Positions 11,115-19,372 are shown, counted from the first letter of the stretch. The stretch: 64,000 nucleotides of DNA from Citricoccus sp. SGAir0253 (GCF_005877055.1 NZ_CP039424.1:1860001-1924000), one strand, 5' to 3'. Notes: generated by a model not told the origin, from the letters alone. Numbers and translations: made by a program.

Positions 11115-11130
11115 TAGAACTCATGTTCTA
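11115..11130 (-). promoter_or_regulatory. LexA-type SOS box of the dnaE2 operon
   Basis: A perfect palindrome TAGAAC-TCAT-GTTCTA. Its core GAAC-N4-GTTC is the actinobacterial/Bacillus LexA operator core. It is about 200 bases upstream of the DUF6504 start on the minus strand. TAATAC lies just downstream in the minus direction and could serve as -10, leaving an untranslated leader of nearly 200 bases. Confidence 0.75.
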
Positions 11131-11273
11131 GTACCAAGGGGGAGGCTACGGACCGCGCCTGACACGATAAGAGCGCAGGTCACGGCCCCCTCGGCGGCGG
11201 GGCGGGCCGCAGGGCGGGCCGCGGGGCAGGGGGGGGACCAGGGGACGCGGGAGGCCGGCGCCGCCCCACGCAC

Positions 11274-11304
11274 GAGGCCGCGGCCCCGTGGGGGCCGCGG
11301 CCTC
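11274..11304 (-). terminator. GC hairpin after the isomerase gene
   Basis: Perfect 14-bp stem (GAGGCCGCGGCCCC and its complement) with a 3-base loop, 74 bases past the stop of the mycothiol-dependent isomerase gene. No T-run follows, as is common in high-GC actinobacteria. It separates that gene from the SOS-controlled dnaE2 transcript. Confidence 0.65.
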
Positions 11305-11377
11305 GGATCGGCCCGGGGGTCAGCGCCCCCGGGCCGGGGTCGTCACCGGGAGGACGGAGCCCCCGGGACGGCCGGCG

Positions 11378-12076
11378 TCACCAGGACGGCAGGGCGGGCA
11401 GCGGACCGTCGGCCTCCACGTTCTCGGCCTCGCCGCGGGCCAGCCAGGCCAGTAGGCCCTCCCGGTCCGACTCCACGCGCAGGGCGCCGTCCCCGACGAC
11501 CCACTCGTCGCGCTCCTCGGTCACGAGCGTCATCCCCGGGGCTCCCTTGGCCCGCATGGTCCGCACGGCCGCCTCGACCGCGTTGAGCAGCGAGTCCGGG
11601 TCCGCCTCCTCGATGGTCCAGGCGGTGTCCAGGTCGTGGTGGTGCACCACGACCTCGGCGATCCGCAGGGCGACGATGGAGGTCACCGGGATCTCCTTGC
11701 CGTGCAGGTCCACCGACTCGACCGCCAGGTCCCCGCTCAGCCGCTCGGACTGGGCCGCGAAGTACTCGCCGGCCTCGCGCAGCCGCGCCACGAGCTCCTC
11801 GCGCGGCAGGGCGGCCAGCTCGTCGATCTCCGCGTCCCGGGCCTCCCGGGAGGGGTACGGCTGCTGCTCCTCGCCGGTCGTGGCCCAGTCGATGAGCCGC
11901 ACGAGGGCCCGGCCGTTGGAGGCCAGGTGCGCCACGACGTGGGCCCGGCTCCACCCCTCGCACAGCGACGGGGCCCGGAGCTCCTCCTCCGACAGGGAGG
12001 CGACGGTGGCCTCGAGCATGGCGGTCTCCCGGCCGAGGCGGGACAGGTCGGAATGCAGTCGCGCAGGGTTGATCAT
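11378..12076 (-). CDS. Maleylpyruvate isomerase family, mycothiol-dependent enzyme
   Basis: 232 residues with the MDMPI/DinB-like four-helix fold: SLCEGWSRAHVVAHLASN (residues 38-55, first metal histidine) and RIAEVVVHHHDLDTAW (about 140-155, the E and H ligands). The family uses mycothiol, the actinobacterial thiol, to isomerise maleylpyruvate in the gentisate pathway, but many members have other substrates. Its position beside a benzoate-type transporter and ben genes supports aromatic catabolism; the specific reaction is inferred. TAGGGT ends seven bases before the ATG, indicating a leaderless transcript, which decides the start over upstream in-frame codons. Confidence 0.8.
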   Translation of the reverse strand: MINPARLHSDLSRLGRETAMLEATVASLSEEELRAPSLCEGWSRAHVVAHLASNGRALVRLIDWATTGEEQQPYPSREARDAEIDELAALPREELVARLREAGEYFAAQSERLSGDLAVESVDLHGKEIPVTSIVALRIAEVVVHHHDLDTAWTIEEADPDSLLNAVEAAVRTMRAKGAPGMTLVTEERDEWVVGDGALRVESDREGLLAWLARGEAENVEADGPLPALPSW

Positions 12077-12083
12077 GCACGCC

Positions 12084-12089
12084 ACCCTA
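12084..12089 (-). promoter_or_regulatory. -10 hexamer of the isomerase gene, leaderless start
   Basis: TAGGGT on the minus strand, followed by 7 bases and the ATG at 12076. Matches the actinobacterial TANNNT -10 consensus with transcription starting at the start codon. No convincing -35 is visible. Confidence 0.55.
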
Positions 12090-12231
12090 TCCGTGGGACC
12101 GGTCACGGGCCACGACCCCCACCGGACCGTCCAGACGCATTCCGTCACCATCGAGAGCGTGGGGATCTCAACGATTCCGACCCCGGGCCGGCACCCCCCA
12201 CCCCCCGGCGGATCACCGGGGAAAACCCTCA

Positions 12232-12258
12232 TATGACGCCGCTCACATCTCTGGAACC
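12232..12258 (+). promoter_or_regulatory. CRP/GlxR-like site plus GGAACC, upstream of benK-type gene
   Basis: TATGA-N6-TCACA (12232-12247) fits the CRP-family palindrome TGTGA-N6-TCACA at 9 of 10 positions. It is followed after five bases by GGAACC (12253-12258). The same arrangement, 20 of 25 bases identical, is found at 21444-21470 upstream of benA. It lies 85-111 bases before the transporter start. Confidence 0.6.
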
Positions 12259-12342
12259 GTAGTCGACAGTCCCGGGACGACTGCCGTCCCGCCACCGATC
12301 CGGCCACCCGGCCGTGACCCCGACCAGAGAGGAACCCCGGGA

Positions 12343-13764
12343 ATGCCACAGGCTCATCACTCCGTCTCCCCGGACCCCGCCAAGGAGCGACGCACCGCCA
12401 ACTGGGTCGCCGCCATCGTCTGCCTCGCGCTGCTGTTCGACGGCTACGACCTGACCGTGTACGGCACCGTGCTCTCCACCCTCATGGACGACCCCGGCCA
12501 CATCGGCGCCGTGGACCCGGCCACCGCTGGCGCCCTGGGCTCCTACGCCCTGCTCGGGGTCCTCGTCGGCTCGCTGACCTGCGGCTTCCTGGGCGACCAC
12601 TTCGGCCGCCGCCGCCTGGTCCTGGGCGGCATCGCCTGGTTCTCGATCGGCATGTTCCTCACCGCGCTGAGCACCTCCGTGATGATGTTCGGCCTGTTGC
12701 GCTTCCTGACCGGCCTGGGGCTCGGCGTGCTGCTGGCCACGGCCGGCGCGACGATCGCCGAGTTCGCCCCGGCCGGGCGCCGCAACTTCTACAACGCCGT
12801 CGTCTACTCGGGCATCCCGGCCGGCGGCGTCATCGCCGCCCTGCTCGGCATGGGCCTGCTCGAGCCGCTCGGCTGGCGCGGGCTGTTCCTCATCGGGGCC
12901 ACCCCGATCCTGTTCCTGCTGCCCCTGGCCTGGTTCAAGCTGCCGGAGTCCCCGCGCTGGCTGCACTCGCGCGGCCGCGTCGAGGACGCCCGCCGGGTCA
13001 GCGAGCGCACCGGCGTCCCGCTCGTCGAGGAGGTCGTCGTCCAGCAGGCCGGCGCCGCCCCCGCCCGCCGCGGCTTCGCCGCGGCCTTCTCCCGCACCTT
13101 CTTCCTGCCCACGGTCCTGCTCGGCTTCATGTCCTTCTCCGGGCTGCTGCTGACCTACGGCCTGAACACCTGGCTGCCGCGCATCATGGAGGGCTACGGC
13201 TTCGACAAGAGCTACTCCCTGTCCTTCCTGCTGATCCTCAACGGCGGAGCCGTCCTCGGGGGGATCGTCGCCTCGATGGCCGCCGACCGCCTCGGCGCGC
13301 AGCGGCTCGTCGCCACCACCTTCGTGCTGGCCGCGATCACCCTCGTGCTGATGACCTTCCAGTTCCCCGCCCCGGTCCTGTTCCTCTACATCGCGATCGC
13401 CGGCGTGGGCACCCTGGGCACCCAGGTGTTGATCTACGGCTTCAGCTCGAACTACTACACCACCAACGCCCGCGCGGCCGGGGTGTCCTGGGTCGCCGGC
13501 TTCGGCCGGATCGGCGGCGTCCTCGGCCCGCTCGTGGGCGGCTGGCTCGCCGCGGCCGGCATCACCGGCGGCACCGCCTTCTACATCTTCGGCGGGGTCG
13601 CCCTCTTCGGCGCCCTCGTCACCATCCTGGTGCCCCGCCAGCGCCGGCTCGAGGCGGCCGAGGAGCGGGCCGAGGAGCTCGCCGCCGGCTCCTCCGGTGA
13701 CCTCGCCGGCCCGGGCACCGGCCAGGGCGCACCCACCGTGGACACCGCGGGCACGCGGGCCTGA
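12343..13764 (+). CDS. benK: MFS aromatic acid:H+ symporter, BenK type
   Basis: 473 residues, 12 predicted membrane segments, AAHS family. Diagnostic pieces are DGYDLTVYGTVL in the first segment (the Asp needed for aromatic acid transport), GDHFGRRR in loop 2-3 and PESPRWL in the middle loop. It most likely imports benzoate across the cytoplasmic membrane with protons, given the neighbouring benABCD and benE. AGAGAGGAA precedes the ATG by 8 bases. The C-terminal 50 residues are acidic and polar, cytoplasmic. A CRP-like composite element lies upstream, matching the one before benA. The substrate could instead be a hydroxybenzoate or gentisate. Confidence 0.85.
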   Translation: MPQAHHSVSPDPAKERRTANWVAAIVCLALLFDGYDLTVYGTVLSTLMDDPGHIGAVDPATAGALGSYALLGVLVGSLTCGFLGDHFGRRRLVLGGIAWFSIGMFLTALSTSVMMFGLLRFLTGLGLGVLLATAGATIAEFAPAGRRNFYNAVVYSGIPAGGVIAALLGMGLLEPLGWRGLFLIGATPILFLLPLAWFKLPESPRWLHSRGRVEDARRVSERTGVPLVEEVVVQQAGAAPARRGFAAAFSRTFFLPTVLLGFMSFSGLLLTYGLNTWLPRIMEGYGFDKSYSLSFLLILNGGAVLGGIVASMAADRLGAQRLVATTFVLAAITLVLMTFQFPAPVLFLYIAIAGVGTLGTQVLIYGFSSNYYTTNARAAGVSWVAGFGRIGGVLGPLVGGWLAAAGITGGTAFYIFGGVALFGALVTILVPRQRRLEAAEERAEELAAGSSGDLAGPGTGQGAPTVDTAGTRA

Positions 13765-13771
13765 GGCCCTT

Positions 13772-13800
13772 CCCCGGTCCCGCACCGCGCGGGACCGGGG
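13772..13800. terminator. Hairpin between convergent benK and luxR genes (first)
   Basis: CCCCGGTCCCGC and its exact complement with a 5-base loop, 8 bases after the transporter stop. Likely terminates the plus-strand transcript. Confidence 0.65.
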
Positions 13801-13813
13801 TCCCCCCACCACC

Positions 13814-13846
13814 GGGCGGGCCGGCGTCGACGACGCCGGCCCGCCC
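13814..13846. terminator. Hairpin between convergent benK and luxR genes (second)
   Basis: GGGCGGGCCGGCGTCG and its complement are almost adjacent, giving about a 14-bp stem with a tight loop. It sits 60 bases past the end of the minus-strand LuxR gene and can serve both directions. Confidence 0.65.
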
Positions 13847-13905
13847 GTGGCATGTCCGGGGCCGCCCCCGACGGCGCGCGGGCCGGCAACGCGGTCCCGG
13901 GGAGC

Positions 13906-16737
13906 TCACTCCCCGCGGCGGTAGCGGGCGGCGAGCTCGCTGCGGGAGCGGATCCCGAGCTTCCGGTAGATCCGCGTCAGGTGGTACTGCACCGTCTTCT
14001 CGGCCAGGAACAGGGACCGGGCGGCCTCCTTGTTGGTGGCCCCGGCCGCCACGAGCTCGGCCACGGCCAGTTCCTGGGCGGTCAGCTCGCTCTCGGCCCG
14101 GCCGACGACGGCCAGCACCGGATCGGCGGGGTCCTCCACGCCGGAGGTGTCCATGCCGGTCGCCTTGAGCTCGCGGTCGCAGCGGTCCACGTAGGTCGTC
14201 GCGCCGAGGGCGTCGTACAGGTCCCGGGCGACCTGCAGCACGGAGGAGGCCAGGCGCCGCTTGCCCGCCCGGCGCATGCTCTGCCCGAAGGCGAAGCTGA
14301 TGCGGGCGCGCAGGTAGGGCCGGTGCAGCCCGCGCAGGTGCAGCAGCGCCCGCTCGAAGTGCTCGCGGGCCGAGTCCGGGTCGCCCTGGGCGGCCACCAG
14401 CCGGCCGCGGGCCCACGCCAGCCGGGCCTCGTCGGTGGGGATCGCCCGTTCGCGCGGCACGGCCTCGAGGTCCCGCAGGAACGCGGCGGCCCGGTCGAGC
14501 CGGTTCGTCATGACGAGCGCGTTGACGTAGGTGTCCTGCCACGGCCAGAACGAGACGCGCTCGGGGGTCCAGGGGTCGATCTCGGTGAGCGGCTCGAGGG
14601 CCTCGAGCGCGCTCTCGTAGTCGGCCCGGGCCTCGTGGAAGCGGGCCCGCGCCAGGTGCGAGGGGACCTGCATGGCCGCGTAGGAGCCCGGGTGCACGGC
14701 GGCGCGCGAGACGTACTGCCGGGCCCGCGCCCAGTCCCCGCGCATGGACCACAGCTCGGCGGCGGTCCAGTACAGCAGCGGCCCCACGAGGGGCATGCGC
14801 GAGGCCTCCAGCCGGGACGAGGCCCGGGAGACCGTGATCGCGGCCGCGTCCCAGTCACCGAGGATCAGCTGGGTCCGGGCCAGCCACGCCTCGGCCCACA
14901 GCGAGATCCGCAGGGACCCCCCGCGCGGCTCGGTGGGGGTGGCGGCCTCGAAGTTGACGAGGGCGTGCTCCACGTCGTCGGCGCGCAGCGCGAGCCAGGC
15001 CGCGCCCATCTGCAGCCGCTGCTTCTGGGCCGTCTCCCCCGCGAGCCCGAGCGCCTCCTCGTAGGCCGCCTCGGCCTCGTGCAGGCGGCCCTGGGCGTAG
15101 AGGCCGAGCCCGTAGATCGCGGCCGACTCGACGTGCGCCGGCGCACCCGCCGGGGTGAGGGACATGGCCGTCTCCGCCCACCGGGTCATGGCCGGACCGT
15201 CCCAGGACGCCAGTCCGTGCAGCACGAGCCGCTGGGCCACCTGCGCCGCGGCCTCGGGGTCCGTGGCGGGATCGCTGGCCTCCCAGGCCTGGGTGAGCTG
15301 GGTCCGGGCGCTGTGGTTCTGGCCGGAGGCGGTGGAGAGGTAGCCGAGCACGGAGGAGCGCAGCGGCGAGGCGGGCATCGACTCGACGGCCGCGGTCCAC
15401 ACCTGCGCCTCGGCGATGCTGCCCGAGCCGACGAGCGCGTCCACGGCGCGCAGCACGCGGTCCCCGCGGTCGGTGCCGTCGGGCGAGAGCCGCGCGGCGG
15501 CGAACAGGGCGTTGGACACGTCGTGCCAGGCCCCGCGCCGGGCCTGGCGCCGGGCGAACTCCTCCAGTTCCCGGGCGAGGTCCTCGTCCGCGCCGAGCGT
15601 CGCCGCCACCCGGTGCGCCAGCCGCTGGCCCTCGTCCGCGACCACCTCGGCGGCCCGGCGGTGCAGGGCGAGCCGGCGGCTCGGCGGCACCAGGTCGTAC
15701 ACGGCCTCGGCGGCGCCGGGCTCCACGAAGTCCACCACCGACCGGGCCTCGTCGCTGCGCAGCCGCACGAGGCCCGCGCGGTGCGCCTCGTCGAGCGCCT
15801 GCATGACGGAGCCCACCCCGCTGACCCGGCCGGTCTCCTCCGGTCCGGCCTGGTCGCCCAGCACGGCCACGGCCTCGACGACGGCCGTCAGCTCCGGCGA
15901 ACCGGCGGCCAGCAGGCCCGAGACCTGGGCGACCATCCGCGAGCTCGCCGGCAGCGACGGGAACCAGCTCTGCCACGTCTCGGGGGGCAGCTCGCCCAGC
16001 AGCTCCACGATCGGCTGGGGCCAGCCGCGGGTGTGCGCGACGAGCCGCTGGGCCGCCGTCGTGCCCAGGTCCAGCCCGAAGTCGCGCCGGGCGAGGTCCT
16101 GGACCTCGCCCGCGGTCAGCGGGTCCAGCTGCAGCCGGCCGGCCCGGTGGCCGTTGAGCGCGCCGAGCAGCCCGGCGGGCAGGCCCTGCGCGCCGGCGGA
16201 GTCCAGCGTCAGGACGAACAGCACGCGCTTGCCGCGCAGCCGGCGCAGCACGAAGACGAGGATCCGCAGGGTCTCCTCGTCGAGGTGGTGGACGTCGTCG
16301 ATCGCGACGACGACGGTCGCCTTGGCCTGGAGGGCCTCCAGGTGCGTCATGAAGGTGGCCGCGTGCGCGGCCGCCTGGGCGGGGGTCAGCTCCGGCACGG
16401 GCGCGGAGGAGGGGACGGCGCCGGCGTCGTAGGCCTTGGCCGAGCGGATCGGCGCCGTCTGCATGAGCTGGGAGTAGCCGGCCAGCGCCAGCTGCCGCTC
16501 CCAGGGGTCGCCCACGGCGCTGAGCACGCGCACGCCGCGCAGCAGCTGGCGGCAGTGCTGCAGGAACACCTCGAGCACCGCGGTCTTGCCGGAGCCGGCG
16601 GGACCCGTCAGCACGACCGTGCGCACGTGGCCGCGGCGCACCTCGCGCAGCGTCTCCTCGAGGTGCGCGAAGACGGCGTCCCGGCCCACGAGCGGCTGCT
16701 CGTGGGCCGGGTCGCCGTCGAGGGCACCGGAGGACAT
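13906..16737 (-). CDS. benR: LuxR-family regulator with N-terminal AAA+ ATPase (LAL), benzoate cluster
   Basis: 943 residues. N-terminal ATPase with Walker A GPAGSGKT (about residue 47) and Walker B VVVAIDDVHHLD; a long alpha-helical repeat middle typical of LAL/MalT proteins; C-terminal LuxR helix-turn-helix (ELTAQELAVAELVAAGATNK to TRIYRKLGIRSRSEL, residues 880-940). It probably activates ben transcription in response to benzoate or an intermediate; Corynebacterium glutamicum has a LuxR-type BenR at the same place in its ben cluster. It follows benD by 59 bases on the same strand but also has its own leaderless -10 (TAGGCT, 7 bases before the ATG). The symbol is by position and family. Confidence 0.85.
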   Translation of the reverse strand: MSSGALDGDPAHEQPLVGRDAVFAHLEETLREVRRGHVRTVVLTGPAGSGKTAVLEVFLQHCRQLLRGVRVLSAVGDPWERQLALAGYSQLMQTAPIRSAKAYDAGAVPSSAPVPELTPAQAAAHAATFMTHLEALQAKATVVVAIDDVHHLDEETLRILVFVLRRLRGKRVLFVLTLDSAGAQGLPAGLLGALNGHRAGRLQLDPLTAGEVQDLARRDFGLDLGTTAAQRLVAHTRGWPQPIVELLGELPPETWQSWFPSLPASSRMVAQVSGLLAAGSPELTAVVEAVAVLGDQAGPEETGRVSGVGSVMQALDEAHRAGLVRLRSDEARSVVDFVEPGAAEAVYDLVPPSRRLALHRRAAEVVADEGQRLAHRVAATLGADEDLARELEEFARRQARRGAWHDVSNALFAAARLSPDGTDRGDRVLRAVDALVGSGSIAEAQVWTAAVESMPASPLRSSVLGYLSTASGQNHSARTQLTQAWEASDPATDPEAAAQVAQRLVLHGLASWDGPAMTRWAETAMSLTPAGAPAHVESAAIYGLGLYAQGRLHEAEAAYEEALGLAGETAQKQRLQMGAAWLALRADDVEHALVNFEAATPTEPRGGSLRISLWAEAWLARTQLILGDWDAAAITVSRASSRLEASRMPLVGPLLYWTAAELWSMRGDWARARQYVSRAAVHPGSYAAMQVPSHLARARFHEARADYESALEALEPLTEIDPWTPERVSFWPWQDTYVNALVMTNRLDRAAAFLRDLEAVPRERAIPTDEARLAWARGRLVAAQGDPDSAREHFERALLHLRGLHRPYLRARISFAFGQSMRRAGKRRLASSVLQVARDLYDALGATTYVDRCDRELKATGMDTSGVEDPADPVLAVVGRAESELTAQELAVAELVAAGATNKEAARSLFLAEKTVQYHLTRIYRKLGIRSRSELAARYRRGE

Positions 16738-16744
16738 GGCCGAG

Positions 16745-16750
16745 AGCCTA
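16745..16750 (-). promoter_or_regulatory. -10 hexamer of the LuxR regulator, leaderless start
   Basis: TAGGCT on the minus strand, seven bases before the ATG at 16737. Shares CGGATAGG with the promoter of the isomerase gene at 12084-12089. Confidence 0.55.
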
Positions 16751-16796
16751 TCCGAGTGCGTGGGCCACCAGCGCGGCCCGGCGACGACCACGGCGG

Positions 16797-17624
16797 TCAG
16801 CCCAGGTCGCCGCCCGCCACCGGCAGGACGCTCCCCGTGAGGTAGGAGGCCTCGCGCGAGGCCAGGAACACGATGGGCGCGGCCTGCTCGTCCAGGGTGC
16901 CGTAGCGCTTGACGAACGAGGAGTCCACGGTCTGGTCCACGATCGCCTGGTACCAGGCGCGCTCGGTCTCCGACTCCGCCTCCGGGCCCCGCTTGACCTT
17001 CCGCGGCGGCGCCTCGGTGCCGCCGGGGGCGGTGGCCACCACGCGGATGCCGCGCCCGGCCACCTCCATGGCCAGCGACTGGGTCAGGGCGTTGACCCCG
17101 CCCTTGGCCGCGGCGTAGGGCACCCGGTTCATGCCGCGGGTGGCCACCGAGGAGACGTTGACGATCACCCCGGAGCCCTGCTCCAGCATGGCGGGCAGCA
17201 CGGCGCGGCAGGACCACAGCGTGGGGAACAGCGAACGGCGGATCTCCCGCTCGATCTTGTCCTCGTCGTACTCCTCGTAGGGCCGGGCCCAGATGGTCCC
17301 GCCGACGTTGTTGACCAGCACGTCGACCCGCCCGTGGGCGGCCAGGGCCGCCTCGACGGCCTCGACGGCACCGGCGAACGTCTCCAGGTCCGCGGTCACG
17401 GCGGTGGCCGAGCCCCCGGAACCGGACCGGCCGGCCTCGCGGTCGATCTCCTCGGCCACCTCCAGGACGAGCTCGGCGCGGTCCACGAGCACGACGGCGC
17501 CGCCCTCGGCCGCGATGCGCTCGGCCACCTTCCGGCCGATCCCCTGGGCCGAGCCGGTCACCACCGCGACCTGGCCGGCGAAGCGGCCCGGCGCGATGAC
17601 GTCCCCGGCATACGGTGCCACCAT
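16797..17624 (-). CDS. benD: 1,6-dihydroxycyclohexa-2,4-diene-1-carboxylate dehydrogenase
   Basis: 275-residue short-chain dehydrogenase. NAD-binding motif VTGSAQGIGRKVAERI near residue 23, NNVGG (about 101), the catalytic Ser in VNVSSVATRG and the Y-x3-K pair in PYAAAKGGVNAL. BenD oxidises and decarboxylates the benzoate cis-diol to catechol, passing electrons to NAD+. The ATG overlaps the benC stop as TGATG, giving tight coupling. The enzymes that take catechol further are not in the window. Confidence 0.92.
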   Translation of the reverse strand: MVAPYAGDVIAPGRFAGQVAVVTGSAQGIGRKVAERIAAEGGAVVLVDRAELVLEVAEEIDREAGRSGSGGSATAVTADLETFAGAVEAVEAALAAHGRVDVLVNNVGGTIWARPYEEYDEDKIEREIRRSLFPTLWSCRAVLPAMLEQGSGVIVNVSSVATRGMNRVPYAAAKGGVNALTQSLAMEVAGRGIRVVATAPGGTEAPPRKVKRGPEAESETERAWYQAIVDQTVDSSFVKRYGTLDEQAAPIVFLASREASYLTGSVLPVAGGDLG

Positions 17625-19198
17625 CAGGCGACCCCCTCCTTGGCGTCGATCGCGGTGCTCATGGTGCCCTTGGCGTCGCGGGCGTGGTCCATGATGATCG
17701 CGCGCGCCCTCTCGCGGTCGCCCTGCTCGAAGGCGGTGACGACGTCCAGGTGGTCCTGGGCCACGCGGGAGAAGATCTCCGTGCCCTTCTCGAAGGTCGC
17801 GGCCATCTGGGCGTGGATGTCCAGGCGGCGGTAGGACTCGAGCAGGGTGGGGTTGCCGGAGATGGTGAAGAGGTACTCGTGGAACTCCTCGTTGGTGCGC
17901 ACGTACTCCTCGGGGTCGCCGACCCGGTCGCCCTCGACGAACGCGACCGTGGCCTCCGCCAGGCGCCGGAACTGGGCGAGCTGCTCGTCGCTGAGCCGGC
18001 CCATCATCAGCTCGGTGATGGCCAGCTCCAGGCCCATGCGGGCGTCGAGGTGGGCGAAGCTGTCCTCCTTGCGGAAGTCCAGCCGGCCCGTCTCCAGGGA
18101 GGAGATCGCCTCGGCGGCGGTGATCGTGTCCCCCTCGGCCGCGACCTTCTCGGGCGAGGCGGGGGCGCCGGTCTCGGCGTCGCCGCCGGTGGTCTCCTTC
18201 GGGGCGAAGCGCTCGAAGTAGAGGTTGGCCGGCTCGATGCCCTCGGAGTCCAGCCACTTCGAGACGGCGTTGACCATCGGCGGCGGGCCGCACAGGTAGA
18301 TGTCCACGTCGCCCTCGTTGACGTGGGTCGGCTCGATGACCTGGGTGACGTAGCCGGTGTGCGGGGCGGAGGTGCCCGGCTCGGAGGCGATGTAGTCCCA
18401 CGTGAAGTTCGGCAGGCGGTCCTCGTAGGCGCGCAGCCAGTCCAGGCCCACGATGTCCGCCTCGCGGGTGACGCCGTAGACCAGGTGCACGGGGTACTCG
18501 GTGGGGCCCTCGCACAGCTTCTCGAGGATGGACAGCAGCGGGGCCAGGCCGGTGCCGCCGGCCAGCAGCAGCAGCGGGCGCTTGGGCTCGCGCAGGAAGA
18601 AGGAGCCGTAGGGGCCGGTGAACTCCACGGTGTCCCCCACCTGCGCGCGGTCGCGCAGGTACTCGGACATGGCGCCCTGCGGGGAGATGCGCACCATGAA
18701 GGAGGTCTCCTCCACGTCCGGGCCGGTGCTGAAGGAGTAGGAGCGCTCCGCGTCCGTGCCCGGCACCTTGATGTTGACGTACTGGCCCGGCAGGAAGGCG
18801 AGGTCCTCGCGGTTCTCCGGGGTCAGGGTGAAGGAGATCGTGGACTCGGAGTGCTTGTCCAGCTGGGTCAGCGTGGAGGTGAACGCGGCGGCCGAGGTCT
18901 TGGCGGACTCGGCGGTGGCCGGCACCTGGATGGTCATGTCCGACTCCGGGACGGCCTGGCAGGTGAGCAGGTAGCCCTTCTCCAGCTCCTCCTCGGTCAG
19001 GGCGTCGTCGATGAAGTCGCCCGGGTCGAACGTGCCGGAGTCGCAGAACGACTTGCACGTGCCGCACGCGCCGTCGCGGCAGTCGGCCGGGATGTTGATG
19101 CGCGCCTTGTAGGCGGCGTCCATGATGGTCTCGAAGTCGCCGACCTTGACGACCTTCGTCACGCCGTCCTCGAAGCTCAGGGCTACCTTGTGTCCCAT
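17624..19198 (-). CDS. benC: Benzoate 1,2-dioxygenase reductase BenC fused to an FCD domain
   Basis: 524 residues. Residues 1-100: plant-type 2Fe-2S ferredoxin with CRDGACGTCKSFC and a later LLTC. Residues about 105-340: FAD domain (RSYSFSTGP) and NADH domain (LLLLAGGTGLAPLLSIL, LCGPPPMV). These pass electrons from NADH to the BenAB oxygenase. BenC of proteobacteria ends near residue 340; here a linker leads to a second domain (about 365-515) with NEEFHEYLFTISGNPTLLES, QDHLDVVTAFEQGD and MDHARDAKGTM, which is the FCD ligand-binding fold of GntR regulators. Metal-site histidines are kept, with Asn where Asp is usual; there is no DNA-binding domain. AGGAGG lies upstream of the ATG. Confidence 0.92.
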   Translation of the reverse strand: MGHKVALSFEDGVTKVVKVGDFETIMDAAYKARINIPADCRDGACGTCKSFCDSGTFDPGDFIDDALTEEELEKGYLLTCQAVPESDMTIQVPATAESAKTSAAAFTSTLTQLDKHSESTISFTLTPENREDLAFLPGQYVNIKVPGTDAERSYSFSTGPDVEETSFMVRISPQGAMSEYLRDRAQVGDTVEFTGPYGSFFLREPKRPLLLLAGGTGLAPLLSILEKLCEGPTEYPVHLVYGVTREADIVGLDWLRAYEDRLPNFTWDYIASEPGTSAPHTGYVTQVIEPTHVNEGDVDIYLCGPPPMVNAVSKWLDSEGIEPANLYFERFAPKETTGGDAETGAPASPEKVAAEGDTITAAEAISSLETGRLDFRKEDSFAHLDARMGLELAITELMMGRLSDEQLAQFRRLAEATVAFVEGDRVGDPEEYVRTNEEFHEYLFTISGNPTLLESYRRLDIHAQMAATFEKGTEIFSRVAQDHLDVVTAFEQGDRERARAIIMDHARDAKGTMSTAIDAKEGVA

Positions 19199-19297
19199 GG
19201 GTCCTCCTTGGTCCGGGCCGCGTCCTCGCGGCCCGCTGAATCGGTGGTGGTGGCCGGCCGCGCTCCGGCGGCCGCCAGGGGTGGTCCGGGCGGGCCC

Positions 19298-19327
19298 GGC
19301 GGGCGGGCCGATAGGGGCCCGCCCGCC
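19298..19327 (-). other. Intergenic hairpin 1 between benB and benC
   Basis: A perfect 12-bp stem, GGCGGGCGGGCC with its complement, and a 6-base loop (GATAGG), 46 bases after the benB stop. With the palindrome at 19341-19358 it could reduce benC-benD relative to benAB or stabilise the benAB message. Confidence 0.6.
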
Positions 19328-19340
19328 GCGGATCGTCCGT

Positions 19341-19358
19341 GCCCGGCGCGCGCCGGGC
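19341..19358 (-). other. Intergenic hairpin 2 between benB and benC
   Basis: An 18-base perfect palindrome GCCCGGCGCGCGCCGGGC, 15 bases after the benB stop. The 174-base benB-benC gap is the only long gap inside the ben operon. Confidence 0.6.
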
Positions 19359-19372
19359 GGTCCCGGAGGACC

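Noticed and set aside
10912-11124. N-terminal 71-codon extension of the DUF6504 protein
   Set aside because: Low-complexity Pro/Gly/Ser translation, and its ATG lies inside the SOS operator; more likely untranslated leader.
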